This document shows, in pieces, positions 1 through 9,009 of a DNA stretch of 64,000 nucleotides (position 1 is the stretch's first letter; each line of letters starts with the position of its first letter). The notes under the pieces were generated by a model. The model was given only the letters and a program-made list of their open reading frames with translations, was not told the DNA's origin and made no database searches. A program made the position numbers and the translations under genes. This DNA comes from an uncultured Roseibium sp. Its GTDB lineage: Bacteria > Pseudomonadota > Alphaproteobacteria > Rhizobiales > Stappiaceae. Location of the stretch: NCBI RefSeq assembly GCF_963669205.1, contig NZ_OY769915.1, positions 2,082,001-2,146,000 on the forward strand, in the 5' to 3' direction.

Positions 1-933
1 CAGATGCCGGAAGGCCAGCCGCATGTCTGCGCGCAGGTCGTGATAGAGCACCAGGGACAGTTTTTCGGCGCGCAGCAGCTCCAGATTGTCTTCATCCAGA
101 TCGTGGGCAATGAAGACACCCGGTTCGATCCCCGCTGCGTCCAGCGCTCTGAGGATCGCCAGGTTTCCGCCGCCCATCGAATAGACACCGGAGATCGCCT
201 TCACGCCGTGGAGCTTGTCGCGCACGCCAAGCGCGGTCGCCGGACTGAGCCCGCCGCCGCCGCTGGCATCGATCAGTTCCAGCTCGGGACGCAGCCTTGA
301 AAGCTCGGACCGGAAGGCCCTGAAGCGGTCTTCCTCGCCCTGGAAACTGTGTTGGCTGAGCGTTGTCAGGAGTGTCCTGTCGTCGTCCTTGAGCAGTTTC
401 AGCATCAGGTAAGCGGCCGTTCGCCCGGCCTTTTCGTTGTTCAGCCCCACATAGGCGAGCCGGTCGATGTTCGGTATGTCGGTGAAGACGGTAACAACCG
501 GAATGCCTTTGTCTTCGAGTTGCCTGACCGCCTGCCTGGTTTCCACGGTGTTTCGGGCCTTGAGGCACACTCCCTGACTTCCGCGGCGCAGGATCCTCTC
601 AACGATCGCGCTGGTTTGCTCCACGCTCATGGTCTCGGCGAAAGTAAAGCGGGGCCTGACCGCCGCGGGTCTGAAATCGGCAAGAACCGCCTCGGTCGCC
701 TGCTGGATCTGACGGGTAAACCTCACGGGGGCTTCGGCGACGATGTCGATGAAAAACCGGCGTCCCCTGGCCGCAAGCTGGCTTTCCTGCCGCGTCAGTT
801 CCGCAATCGCGTCCTGGACACGCCTGCGCGTCTGCGGGCTGACATGGGCGCGGTTGTTCAGGACCCGGTCGACGGTGGCCGTGCTCAACCCGGACTGGAC
901 CGCAATTTCCTTGACGGGAAAACGATGGGTCAT
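1..933 (-). CDS. LacI-family transcriptional regulator (3' end cut by window)
   Basis: Reading the minus strand from the ATG at 931-933 gives an open frame that runs off the left edge without a stop, so the C-terminus is missing. The N-terminus is a LacI helix-turn-helix (VKEIAVQSGLSTATVDRVLN, residues about 6-25), followed by a periplasmic-binding-protein-like sensor domain with the usual hinge and two lobes. About 310 residues are visible against a typical 330-350, so only a short tail is lost. It is divergent from the PhyH-type dioxygenase gene at 1018 with 84 bp between the starts, so it most likely controls that gene in response to a small ligand, probably sugar-like. The ligand cannot be told from the sequence. 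Confidence 0.88.
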   Translation of the reverse strand, partial: MTHRFPVKEIAVQSGLSTATVDRVLNNRAHVSPQTRRRVQDAIAELTRQESQLAARGRRFFIDIVAEAPVRFTRQIQQATEAVLADFRPAAVRPRFTFAETMSVEQTSAIVERILRRGSQGVCLKARNTVETRQAVRQLEDKGIPVVTVFTDIPNIDRLAYVGLNNEKAGRTAAYLMLKLLKDDDRTLLTTLSQHSFQGEEDRFRAFRSELSRLRPELELIDASGGGGLSPATALGVRDKLHGVKAISGVYSMGGGNLAILRALDAAGIEPGVFIAHDLDEDNLELLRAEKLSLVLYHDLRADMRLAFRHL

Positions 934-1017
934 TGATGGATTCTTGATGGAATTTTCCTGTCTCTGCAACCCGGTTTTTGCGTACTCTGTCCTCAACGAA
1001 TAAATCGGGAGGAAAAC

Positions 1018-2196
1018 ATGGATCGCCAGGTCGTCTCCAATGGATATTTCGATGCCGGCAGCTGCAGCATCGACGATTTCAAGGCTCTTGTTGACCAGAA
1101 GCTCGACCAGAGTGACGTGCCGCTTGCCGAGTGCATCGTGTCGAATGTTCCCATCTACAAGGTGAGCGAGCTTGGTACCGTGATTGCCGGTGAAGCGGGA
1201 AAACGCCGGCTCATGGCGGAGTGGGCGCATGTCCTGATGTATCGCTCGGGCGTGCTGGTTCTTGACGGCGCCTTTGCCGACACCACGCCTCTTGATGCCG
1301 CATCGCGCGTTTTCCAGGATATTATCCGCGAGGAAAAGTCTGCCGCCGGCGGCGGTGCTGACCATTTCGCGACAGCCGGTGCCAATGACCGGATCTGGAA
1401 CTCGTTGCAGAAACTGTGTTTTCGCGATCCCGAGGCATTTGCCGGCTGCTTTGCCAATCTGTTTGTCGACGCGGTTTGCGAGGCCTGGCTTGGGCCGAAC
1501 TACCAGATGACGGCGCAGGTGAATGTCGTGCGGCCGGGCGGCGCGGCCCAGCAGGCGCACAGGGATTATCATCTCGGATTTCAGGACGCGGAGACCTGCG
1601 CCGGCTATCCCGCTCATGTCCACGATCTGTCTCCGGTCATGACACTCCAGGGGGGCATTGCCCATGCCGACATGCCTGTTGAAAGCGGTCCGACCAAGCT
1701 TCTGCCGTTCTCGCAGCTTTACCGGCCCGGTTACATGGCCTACCGCGAAAAGGTGTTTCAGGACTTCTTCGAAGGCGCCTATGTGCAACTGCCGTTGAAG
1801 AAAGGCGATGCGATCTTTTTCAATCCGGCGCTGTTTCATGCGGCCGGCGAGAACAGAAGCGCCGATATTCAGCGCATGGCCAACCTGCTCCAGATATCGT
1901 CCGCCTTTTGCCGCGCCATGGAAAACATCGACCGGGAGGGAATGTCCAGGGTGCTCTATCCGGTTCTCCTGGAAAAGAGCCGCTCCGGTGACTGGGGCAG
2001 GGCTGAAATCGAGGCCGCGGTCTCCGCGTGTGCGGAAGGTTATTCGTTCCCGACCAATCTGGACACGGATCCCCCCGTCGGCGGTCTTGCGCCGGTGACG
2101 CAAAAACAGCTGTTTCTGAAAGCATTGGGAAAGGGGATGTCCGCAGAGGACTTCGCCGCGGCCCTTGAAACGCAGTCAGCCCGGCGCAAGGCTTGA
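1018..2196 (+). CDS. Phytanoyl-CoA dioxygenase (PhyH) family protein
   Basis: 392 residues, ATG preceded by a good ribosome site (GGGAGGA, 1006-1012). The fold is predicted as a non-haem Fe(II)/2-oxoglutarate dioxygenase: the facial triad is visible as H181-x-D183 (HRDYH) and distal H274 in FHAAGENR, with R280 placed to bind 2-oxoglutarate. Members of this family hydroxylate very different substrates (phytanoyl-CoA, ectoine, alkylphosphonates, sugars), and nothing here fixes the substrate. No signal peptide is seen, so it should be cytoplasmic. It stands alone, divergent from a LacI-type regulator, which suggests an inducible catabolic step. Ectoine hydroxylase is unlikely because no ect genes are present and the length is greater. 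Confidence 0.82.
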   Translation: MDRQVVSNGYFDAGSCSIDDFKALVDQKLDQSDVPLAECIVSNVPIYKVSELGTVIAGEAGKRRLMAEWAHVLMYRSGVLVLDGAFADTTPLDAASRVFQDIIREEKSAAGGGADHFATAGANDRIWNSLQKLCFRDPEAFAGCFANLFVDAVCEAWLGPNYQMTAQVNVVRPGGAAQQAHRDYHLGFQDAETCAGYPAHVHDLSPVMTLQGGIAHADMPVESGPTKLLPFSQLYRPGYMAYREKVFQDFFEGAYVQLPLKKGDAIFFNPALFHAAGENRSADIQRMANLLQISSAFCRAMENIDREGMSRVLYPVLLEKSRSGDWGRAEIEAAVSACAEGYSFPTNLDTDPPVGGLAPVTQKQLFLKALGKGMSAEDFAAALETQSARRKA

Positions 2197-2200
2197 GAGG

Positions 2201-2944
2201 TCAGTTTCTGGCTGCGTAGCCGTTGCCGATGATTTCGCGAATGAGCTTGCGCTTCATCGCGCGCGCATAGTCCTCATAGTCGGCGGCGACCTCGATGAAG
2301 GCACCGGGCCCGCTGATCACGTGCTCGCGGTAGTAGTCGATCGTCGTTGTGTCCTGGTCCGCAATGACGAGGCCGTTGACGGTCACGCCTTCGAAATCGA
2401 ACGCCTTGTAGGCGCTGGAAGGCGGAAAGCCGTCATTGTTGATGCCGTCTCCGGCCACGTCGATCACCTTCCGCGCGCAGGTCGCGGGCGCCCGGCCCAT
2501 CTGAACCGCAGCATAGCCCAGGGCATAGCCGATTGCGGTCGGAAAGCCGATGAAACCTCTGTGGGACGATCTGAGTTCGTCGGCTGCCTGTTCGGCGTCT
2601 TCGGCATCTTCGAGATAGCGCCAGCCGAACTGCAGAAAGTGCTGGCGCTGGCCGCTCCATTCGAAGCTCATGATCCAGATCCCGCCGACAGCTTCGATGG
2701 CCTGCACCACTTCGGGGTCACTCAGCGCATTCGCCAGACCATTCAGCTGCAGGTCATGTTCGAGATGATCGACACTCGATGACGCGTCCATGGCGAGAAC
2801 GAGCGACAGCGAACAGGCCGCCGCGGGAGCGGGAGTGGCTGCCGCCACGAGACAGAACGCAAGTGAACGCAGACGGCCGGCGGCGCAGGAAAGGCCTGCT
2901 TTGACGAACGCGTGCATCGTTGGCAGTCGTTGTGACCTGGACAT
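2201..2944 (-). CDS. DUF1194 secreted von Willebrand A-like protein
   Basis: 247 residues with an N-terminal signal sequence (hydrophobic AFCLVAAATPAPAAA, cleavage predicted near residue 43). The mature part starts with a vWA-like strand ending in DASSS, the first part of a MIDAS metal site, followed by the long segment typical of the DUF1194 family, including VIDVAGDGINNDG. The function of the family is not known to me; the fold suggests a periplasmic protein-binding role. ATG at 2944 gives the longest form; an internal ATG at 2917 leaves a more normal signal peptide, and neither has a clear ribosome site. It faces the PhyH gene tail to tail, 4 bp apart, and is probably transcribed alone. 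Confidence 0.8.
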   Translation of the reverse strand: MSRSQRLPTMHAFVKAGLSCAAGRLRSLAFCLVAAATPAPAAACSLSLVLAMDASSSVDHLEHDLQLNGLANALSDPEVVQAIEAVGGIWIMSFEWSGQRQHFLQFGWRYLEDAEDAEQAADELRSSHRGFIGFPTAIGYALGYAAVQMGRAPATCARKVIDVAGDGINNDGFPPSSAYKAFDFEGVTVNGLVIADQDTTTIDYYREHVISGPGAFIEVAADYEDYARAMKRKLIREIIGNGYAARN

Positions 2945-3064
2945 CAGAAGAGATTAGCAGGTCGAATTTCCAGAGCAATCGCCATCGGACGCCCGGACCT
3001 GGCAAAAACGTTTCTAAACGGCGGGTTCAGCTTGCGTTCAGGAAAAATTGATTACACCTTGCCC

Positions 3065-3352
3065 ATGAAAGCGAAACACAAAATCGGAACAGGTTACGTG
3101 AAACGGATCTTTGCGATACTGCTGCTGACCCTGACGATGGTCCAGCCTGCCTACGCAGCGTGCCTGTCCCAGTCCCAGGCACGCCAGGCGGTCGCCAGCG
3201 GCAAGGCGGCGCCGCTTGGGTCGGTTGCCGGCAGGGCCGGCGGGGAAATCGTCAAGGCGCAGTTGTGTCAGCAGGGAGGCGGTTACGTATATGTCCTCTC
3301 GGTGCTGAAGGGTGGCAAGGTGACAAAGGTCACAGTCAATGCCAACCGCTAG
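3065..3352 (+). CDS. Small periplasmic FeuN/PepSY-like protein
   Basis: About 95 residues from the ATG at 3065 (an in-frame GTG at 3098 would leave an 84-residue form). A clear signal peptide (IFAILLLTLTMVQPAYA) is followed by a short mature domain of about 58 residues with two cysteines and a PepSY-like pattern (SQARQAVASGKAAPLGSV, then two strands ending KVTKVTVNA). It lies 79 bp upstream of a FeuP/PhoP-type regulator and FeuQ-type kinase. In Sinorhizobium meliloti a small periplasmic protein, FeuN, encoded just upstream of feuPQ, restrains the kinase. Position, size, export and the downstream pair all fit, so I infer the same job. I have not aligned it to FeuN. Confidence 0.7.
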   Translation: MKAKHKIGTGYVKRIFAILLLTLTMVQPAYAACLSQSQARQAVASGKAAPLGSVAGRAGGEIVKAQLCQQGGGYVYVLSVLKGGKVTKVTVNANR

Positions 3353-3431
3353 CTGATACTTGATCCGTAAATCCGAACCACATTACCGGTTTTGTCCAGG
3401 CAACGCCCGATCACTCAAGAAGTTGGCCACT

Positions 3432-4100
3432 ATGCGCATTCTCGTAGTCGAAGATGATACAGACCTGAACCGGCAGCTCGTGACTGCCCTGGAAGAGGCG
3501 GGCTATGTCGTCGATAGCGCGAGTGACGGCGAAGATGGCCACTTTCTCGGCGATACGGAACCCTATGACGCGGTCGTGCTCGATCTGGGCCTGCCGACGC
3601 TTGATGGTCTCTCTGTTCTTGAAAACTGGCGGCGGGACGGCCGCACGATGCCGGTGCTTATCCTGACGGCGCGCGACCGCTGGTCCGACAAGGTCGCCGG
3701 CATTGATGCCGGTGCGGACGACTATGTCGCCAAACCCTTCCACATGGAAGAGGTGCTCGCCCGTGTGCGGGCGCTCGTGCGCCGGGCCGCGGGCCATGCC
3801 TCCAACGAATTGACCTGCGGACCCGTACGGCTTGACCTCAGAGCGGGCCGGGTGACGGTGGACGGCAGCCCGATAAAGCTCACGTCTCACGAGTATCGCC
3901 TGCTGTCCTATCTTCTGCACCACCAGGGCAAGGTGATCTCCAGGACCGAGCTGACCGAGCATCTCTACGATCAGGATTTCGATCGCGATTCCAATACGGT
4001 CGAGGTGTTTGTCGGCAGACTGCGCAAGAAAATCGGCTCCGACTTGATCGAGACGATCCGGGGTCTGGGCTATCGTCTTGGAACAGCCGGTGACGACTGA
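3432..4100 (+). CDS. feuP: OmpR/PhoB-type response regulator, FeuP-like
   Basis: 222 residues from the ATG at 3432; longer upstream readings lack family similarity. Receiver domain at residues 1-115 with acidic pair E7-D8-D9, phospho-acceptor D51 in VVLDLGLP and K in VAKPF; winged-helix DNA-binding domain at about 125-220 (TSHEYRLLSYLLHHQGKVIS, then SNTVEVFVGRLRKKIG). This is the PhoP/FeuP type. The gene ends inside the start of the following kinase gene, so the two are translationally coupled. In rhizobia FeuP activates ndvA (cyclic glucan export) and other genes. The symbol is given on family type and on the feuN-like gene upstream; strict orthology is unproven. Confidence 0.82.
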   Translation: MRILVVEDDTDLNRQLVTALEEAGYVVDSASDGEDGHFLGDTEPYDAVVLDLGLPTLDGLSVLENWRRDGRTMPVLILTARDRWSDKVAGIDAGADDYVAKPFHMEEVLARVRALVRRAAGHASNELTCGPVRLDLRAGRVTVDGSPIKLTSHEYRLLSYLLHHQGKVISRTELTEHLYDQDFDRDSNTVEVFVGRLRKKIGSDLIETIRGLGYRLGTAGDD

Positions 4101-5523
4101 CAAAGGCGCAGGCCCGGGCGCCCAGGGAACTGCCAAACCGCAGCGCTCCCTTGCAACGCGTCTTGTTTTCGTCGCAGGGCTCTGGTCCGCGATCACGCTT
4201 GCTCTTGCCGGGATCTTTCTCGTCGGTCTTTACCGGAACGCCGGTGAGCGGGCGTTCGACGCCCAGCTTGAAATCCACATCAAGGCGCTCATCGCCGGGA
4301 TGCTGGACACCGGACAGGACAATGGCGCCGACGAGCAGCCCCAGGTTCAGACCGTCAGGGAGCCGGTCTACCGCGGCGATCCCAGGTTCTCGCTGCCGTT
4401 GTCCGGCTGGTACTGGACGGTGCGGCGCGCGGACAGCCCAAGTATCCTCTATGCATCCGAATCCCTGGTCGGAGACCCCCTGAACACGCCGCCGATCGCG
4501 GACATGGACGGCAATGTTGGTTTTATCGCCGGCCCGACCGGTGACGAAGTGCGTGTCATGCAGCAACGTATTTCGATCGGAAACACCCCTTACGTGATTG
4601 CCGTCGGCGCGGCGACGGCCGGGTTCTGGGCGGACGTTGCAGAATTCTCGCGAATGGTGACGATCACGCTGTGCATCGTCGGCCTGGGTCTTATCCTTGC
4701 GATCTTTCTTCAGGTCCGGTTCGGCCTCAAGCCTCTCACAAGACTGCGGGCATCGCTTTCGGCTGTCCGCCTGGGCGAGGCGGACCGGATAGATGAGGCC
4801 TTGCCCACCGAAATCGCGCCGCTTGCCGCTGAACTGAATGCTCTCATTGTTTCCAACAAGGAAATTGTTGAGCGGGCACGCACACATGTCGGAAATCTCG
4901 CGCATGGTCTCAAGACGCCGCTTTCGGTCATTTCCAACGAGGCACGGGCGTCCGAAGGCGCTCTGGCGGACAAGGTTGCCGAACAGTCGGCGATCATGTC
5001 GACACAGATACAGCATCATCTGGAACGGGCGCGCATGGCGGCACAAAGACGGGTCATTGGTGTCTCCAGCGAAACCGAACCCGTGCTTGCCAGACTGATT
5101 CGCGCGATGGGAAAGATCTATCAGGACAAGGGGATCACGGTTTCCTTCGAACCCGGCGGAGATCTGCGTTTCCGTGGTGAAAGCCAGGATCTTGAGGAAA
5201 TGAGCGGCAACCTGATCGACAATGCCTGCAAGTGGGCATCTTCGCGCGTGAATGTGACGATCGAATCCGTGAGCGAACCGGACAGCAATCGCGAGATGTT
5301 CGCGCTCATCGTGGAAGACGACGGTCCGGGGCTGTCTCCGGAGCAGCGCGCCGAGGCCGTCAAGCGCGGCCGCAGACTGGATGAGACCGTACCGGGAACC
5401 GGGCTGGGATTATCGATTGTTGCAGATCTTGCAGCGCTTTACGGCGGAGAATTGAAGCTGGCCGGCTCGCATCTCGGCGGACTGAAGGCGAGCCTGATCC
5501 TTCCTGCCTTGTCACGTGATTAA
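4090..5523 (+). CDS. feuQ: Sensor histidine kinase, FeuQ/PhoQ-like
   Basis: 477 residues if translation starts at the GTG at 4090, overlapping the regulator gene by 11 bp; a TTG at 4078 would add four residues. Two membrane segments (about 33-51 and 195-214) enclose a periplasmic sensor of about 145 residues. Then come a HAMP-like linker, a PhoQ-type dimerisation helix with the phospho-histidine in NLAHGLKTPL, and an HATPase_c domain with N box NLIDNACKWA, G1 DDGPGL and G2 GTGLGLS. It should phosphorylate the upstream regulator at D51. The small periplasmic protein at 3065 is the likely partner of its periplasmic domain. Symbol by family type and context. Confidence 0.82.
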   Translation: MTTDKGAGPGAQGTAKPQRSLATRLVFVAGLWSAITLALAGIFLVGLYRNAGERAFDAQLEIHIKALIAGMLDTGQDNGADEQPQVQTVREPVYRGDPRFSLPLSGWYWTVRRADSPSILYASESLVGDPLNTPPIADMDGNVGFIAGPTGDEVRVMQQRISIGNTPYVIAVGAATAGFWADVAEFSRMVTITLCIVGLGLILAIFLQVRFGLKPLTRLRASLSAVRLGEADRIDEALPTEIAPLAAELNALIVSNKEIVERARTHVGNLAHGLKTPLSVISNEARASEGALADKVAEQSAIMSTQIQHHLERARMAAQRRVIGVSSETEPVLARLIRAMGKIYQDKGITVSFEPGGDLRFRGESQDLEEMSGNLIDNACKWASSRVNVTIESVSEPDSNREMFALIVEDDGPGLSPEQRAEAVKRGRRLDETVPGTGLGLSIVADLAALYGGELKLAGSHLGGLKASLILPALSRD

Positions 5524-5602
5524 CAATTTTCAAGTTCCTGTTAAGAATCAGGTCGAAGAGCTGTGATAGGAAGTGAACGGACGCCGCACCGAAAAGACAT
5601 TC

Positions 5603-5624
5603 TTGTGGCCAAGTTCGGCCACAA
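5603..5624. terminator. Hairpin downstream of the FeuQ-like gene
   Basis: TTGTGGCC and GGCCACAA form a perfect 8-bp stem around the 6-nt loop AAGTTC. It lies 80 bp after the kinase stop and 68 bp before the lipoprotein start, and no long T tract follows. It could be a terminator, an RNA-stabilising hairpin or an operator dyad. Confidence 0.4.
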
Positions 5625-5691
5625 ATTGAAAATATCACTTATTCGTCTCCGGGTTTGGCCCGGACACCGTACACCCTGGGAGCTTCCGAGC

Positions 5692-6129
5692 ATGCGACTG
5701 CGCGATATCGCCATTGTTGCCTTTGCCGCCGCCTTGGCCGGATGCTCGATGACGTCCGGCACCACGAATACGGAGGGCCTCGGGTCCTTCTTCGGCGACC
5801 CGTCTCAAAACGTGGCGGGGTCTGAAGCCAACACGGCAATCTCGGTTCTCGTGAACAACGAGTTCGGCGATGCGCTGGACCCGTCGGACCGGCGGGCGGC
5901 CGAAGACGCGCAGAACCGCGCCCTGCGGGCACGTGGCCTGGGTGCGGCTGTGGCGTGGCAAAATGAACGCACAGGCCGCAGCGGTCAGGTCCGTCCCGGA
6001 CCGGTCTACACGGTCAATGAAACGAAGTGCAGGGAGTTCACGCATGAAATGGTCCTGCGCGGACGTACCCTCCAGGCGCGCGGGACAGCCTGCGAAACAG
6101 ACCGCGGCAACTGGCTGGTAATCGGCTAG
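5692..6129 (+). CDS. RT0821/Lpp0805-type surface lipoprotein
   Basis: 145 residues from the ATG at 5692, which has GGGAG 8-12 nt upstream. The signal peptide ends in a lipobox (LAGC, Cys about residue 18), so the protein should be lipid-anchored. The C-terminal 80 residues (SDRRAAEDAQNRAL to the end, with TVNETKCREFTHEMVLRGRT and a conserved second Cys) fit the family of small surface antigens related to the Rickettsia 17-kDa antigen. The glycine-zipper segment common in that family is not obvious. Function is unknown; an envelope structural role is likely. Confidence 0.72.
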   Translation: MRLRDIAIVAFAAALAGCSMTSGTTNTEGLGSFFGDPSQNVAGSEANTAISVLVNNEFGDALDPSDRRAAEDAQNRALRARGLGAAVAWQNERTGRSGQVRPGPVYTVNETKCREFTHEMVLRGRTLQARGTACETDRGNWLVIG

Positions 6130-6235
6130 GTTTTCGTCCGAAAACCGTTGATGGCGCTGCGTTTTCTCTCAACAATTGCTTAATCCTTGTGCGGGTATCA
6201 TGGGCGGGATCTAGATCTTGGCGCTGAACCCTTTG

Positions 6236-7711
6236 ATGACCCGTTCTAACGAGCTTGAAATCAAAATCAGGACCTATCTGAGCAGCCTCAGCCCGAAAGC
6301 GCTGGGGTCGCTGGTCAGAAACTTGGAAAATTCCAAGCGCAAGGAAAGCACCGATCCGCATCTGGATCTTATCCTCACCGCCGCAGCCGCCCTGGTTCAA
6401 AAGCCGCGAACAACCGCGCTCGAGTCTCCAGACGGGGAGGTGAGGCGTGCACAGATACACAAACTTTTCTTCTCGCCGCTTGACGATTTCCTTATCGATG
6501 AAACCTTGCCGAACCGGCAGGAAGGCCGCATCCATCGCCCGATGCTCGACAGGGTCTGGAAATGGCTTGCCCGCGACGTCATGCCGAATGAGGTCAAGAC
6601 CGTTCTCGACCAGGCGGGCAACGCCGCCGTCAGCGGCGAAAGGGTCGACGCGCTCGTTCAGGCGCTCAGGACCCGCGCGGTCGATGCACTCGGTGAAACC
6701 CTGGAGGCGAGTGAAGTATCCGAAAAGAAAAGACGCATTATTGGTGTGGAACTCGGCGGGGAGCGCGGCATCGCCGAACTGAAGGATATCCAGAAGGTTT
6801 TTGCTGCGGAACGCTGGCTCACGCCTTTCCTCCAGAGCATTCCGGAAAGGGTCAACGAGCATCGGCTCAAGCAGGATCATGACGTCTTGCGACTGGTGGA
6901 CAAGTGCTCGAACCGCTTCCCGGATCACGTTCCGATCATTGCCGCAGCGCTGGTGGATCGATCCGACACACCGTCAGCCCTTTGCACTTTCGCGGGCAGG
7001 CTTGCCGGCGACGAGGATCCGAGGACGATTGCCGGGTCCCAGTTCGCTCCCTTTGTCGACATTGTCATGAGCGAGGCCGAGCGCCTTCAGATACGGGCGC
7101 TGGATCACCGTCACAACAGCGATGACCCGGGAGCGTTTTCGGAAGCGTTGTCTGACTATCATGCACTCGTGCGCGGCGTCGAACGGGACATGGATCTGTC
7201 GCTGTCGGGGCGTTGGCACCAGCGGTTGGCGGACACCAAGCGCAATATCTCCGGAGAGGTCACCCGCGAACTGAAAGGCGCGAGCGGTGCGATCCGTCGC
7301 GCCCTGCAGGTGCCGAAACTCGACAAGGACGGCGTGCTCGTGACCGACAAGTCGGCCGTCGACGATGCGGTCAGGACACTTCGCGTCGTGACCATGGCGC
7401 GGACGGCGTCTGAAACCTTCGCGGTCAACGAGGTCGGCAAGCAGACCCGCCAGGCCGTCGAACAGACGCTCGAGATCGTCACGCGGTCGCTGATCACCGA
7501 CCTGGGAAAGGCGGAAGGTGTCCAGATAGAAACTCACGCATCCGCCGCCGACGTGGCAATCACGCTCTCGGAAATCTACTTCGGTGCCGATTATGCCGCG
7601 CAGTTGCGCCGCAGCCGCGATGCTGCCTTCGCGAAGGCGTCGAACCAGAATGCTCCGAGCGAGCCGGCACCGGAGCGCAAACTGGTGTCGAGCGTTCTCG
7701 CCAGGTACTGA
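6236..7711 (+). CDS. Uncharacterised conserved helical protein
   Basis: 491 residues from the ATG at 6236; a TTG at 6218 would add six residues. I do not recognise a named domain. The protein has no signal peptide or membrane segment, is rich in charged helices, and contains long alpha-helical stretches (residues about 20-90 and 280-440). The start and end are well defined and codon use matches the neighbours, so it is a real gene. It sits between a lipoprotein gene and ccmI, with 109 bp before ccmI, so it is probably not part of the ccm operon. A distant relation to the DUF2336 helical-repeat proteins at 20-22.5 kb is possible but not shown. Confidence 0.7.
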   Translation: MTRSNELEIKIRTYLSSLSPKALGSLVRNLENSKRKESTDPHLDLILTAAAALVQKPRTTALESPDGEVRRAQIHKLFFSPLDDFLIDETLPNRQEGRIHRPMLDRVWKWLARDVMPNEVKTVLDQAGNAAVSGERVDALVQALRTRAVDALGETLEASEVSEKKRRIIGVELGGERGIAELKDIQKVFAAERWLTPFLQSIPERVNEHRLKQDHDVLRLVDKCSNRFPDHVPIIAAALVDRSDTPSALCTFAGRLAGDEDPRTIAGSQFAPFVDIVMSEAERLQIRALDHRHNSDDPGAFSEALSDYHALVRGVERDMDLSLSGRWHQRLADTKRNISGEVTRELKGASGAIRRALQVPKLDKDGVLVTDKSAVDDAVRTLRVVTMARTASETFAVNEVGKQTRQAVEQTLEIVTRSLITDLGKAEGVQIETHASAADVAITLSEIYFGADYAAQLRRSRDAAFAKASNQNAPSEPAPERKLVSSVLARY

Positions 7712-7820
7712 ACCGCAGCTTTCATCCCGCTATCCGCCAACACGATTGTGAGCGGCGCGACGGCGGGTCACATCCGGTTCGTCTTGCATTTGCCCGTATT
7801 GCACTGTCTATAGTGCGCCC

Positions 7821-8951
7821 ATGATATTCTGGATTTTACTCGCACTGATGACAGGAATTGCCGCATTGTCGGTTCTCGTTCCGTTGGCGCGGGCAGGGCG
7901 GTCGCAGGCGGAGACGATCGGCAGTGCCGACGAGGCTGTTTACCGGGAGCAACTCGCCGCGATCGAAAGCGAGCTGGAACGCGGTCTGATCGATGCCGAG
8001 GCTGCTGCGGCAGCGCGGACTGAAACCGCGCGGCGGCTGCTCGCAGCTCATGACAAGAATGAAAGCCGTCAGAAAGGCTCATCCTCCGGGTTTCGGCTGA
8101 AGACCGCACAGGTTGTCGCCCTTGCCGCTCTTCCGCTGATCTCGCTGGCGATCTACTTCGCCCTGGGCTCTCCCGACAAACCCGATCAACCGTTGATCAC
8201 GCGGTTGAACGCGCCGGCCGAGGAACAGTCGGTCGAGCTGCTTGTCGCGCGCGTGGAACGCCATCTTGCGGAAAATCCGCAGGACGGCGAAGGCTGGGCC
8301 GTCGTTGCGCCGGTCTATCTGTCGATGGGCCAGCCGCAGGCTTCGGCACGCGCCTATGCCAACGCCCTTCGTATCCTCGGGCCGAGGCCCGACTGGCTGA
8401 CGGACATGGGCGAGGCCCTCACGATGGCCAACCAGGGTCTTGTCACGGCGGACGCGAAGCGCTCCTTCGAACAGGCCGTGTCGCTTGAGCCCACAGCCGT
8501 GAAACCACGGTTCTTTCTTGCAATCGCGCTGGGGCAGGACGGCGACCGGGACGGTGCTGTCGAGGCATGGAAGTCCTTGCTGGAGGGCGCGGACGAGACG
8601 GCACCCTGGGTGGCTGCCGCGCGTCAGCAACTTGCGGGTCTGGAACAGCGGCCGGTTGCCGGTCAGTTGAGCGGTCCGACTGCCGAAGACGTTGCGGCTT
8701 CGCAGGAGATGTCCGCCGAGGACCGGCAGGCGATGATCGGCGGCATGGTTGCCGGCCTTGCCGAAAGGCTGGCAGCGGATGGCGGCAGCGCAGGGGAGTG
8801 GAGCCGGCTGATCAGGGCATACATGGTTCTGGGCGAGCCGCAGAAGGCGCGCGAAGCACTGGCGGCCGCCGAGGATGCCTATGCCGGAAAACCGGACGAT
8901 TTGTCACTGATCAAGGACACGGCCACCTCGCTCGGGCTAAGCGGGTCCTGA
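7821..8951 (+). CDS. ccmI: Cytochrome c biogenesis protein CcmI (CycH)
   Basis: 376 residues. It starts with a membrane segment (IFWILLALMTGIAALSVLVP), then a short cytoplasmic stretch with the family helix YREQLAAIESELERGLI, a second membrane segment at about 95-113, and a large periplasmic part with TPR-like repeats (about 140-290). CcmI holds apocytochrome c C-termini and passes them to the CcmF/H haem ligase. It is the first gene of a ccmI-ccmE-ccmF-ccmH operon. The rest of the system I pathway (ccmABCDG) is not in the window. Confidence 0.95.
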   Translation: MIFWILLALMTGIAALSVLVPLARAGRSQAETIGSADEAVYREQLAAIESELERGLIDAEAAAAARTETARRLLAAHDKNESRQKGSSSGFRLKTAQVVALAALPLISLAIYFALGSPDKPDQPLITRLNAPAEEQSVELLVARVERHLAENPQDGEGWAVVAPVYLSMGQPQASARAYANALRILGPRPDWLTDMGEALTMANQGLVTADAKRSFEQAVSLEPTAVKPRFFLAIALGQDGDRDGAVEAWKSLLEGADETAPWVAAARQQLAGLEQRPVAGQLSGPTAEDVAASQEMSAEDRQAMIGGMVAGLAERLAADGGSAGEWSRLIRAYMVLGEPQKAREALAAAEDAYAGKPDDLSLIKDTATSLGLSGS

Positions 8952-8965
8952 TGGAAAGATTTGCT

Positions 8966-8984
8966 CCGGGGGTCGTGCCCCCGG
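8966..8984. repeat. Intercistronic hairpin ccmI-ccmE
   Basis: CCGGGGG and CCCCCGG form a perfect 7-bp all-GC stem around TCGTG, 15 bp after the ccmI stop. No T tract follows, so it is more likely an RNA stability or processing element than a full terminator. Confidence 0.5.
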
Positions 8985-9009
8985 CAGGCGCATAACCGGA
9001 CGCAGGGAA

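Noticed and set aside
5524..5550. TTAA repeats after the FeuQ-like gene as a CtrA site
   Set aside because: The two TTAA are 17 bases apart, not seven.
6236..7711. Assignment of the 491-residue protein to DUF2336
   Set aside because: It is helical and alphaproteobacterial, but lacks the GHLLA-KRDH core seen in the two DUF2336 genes.
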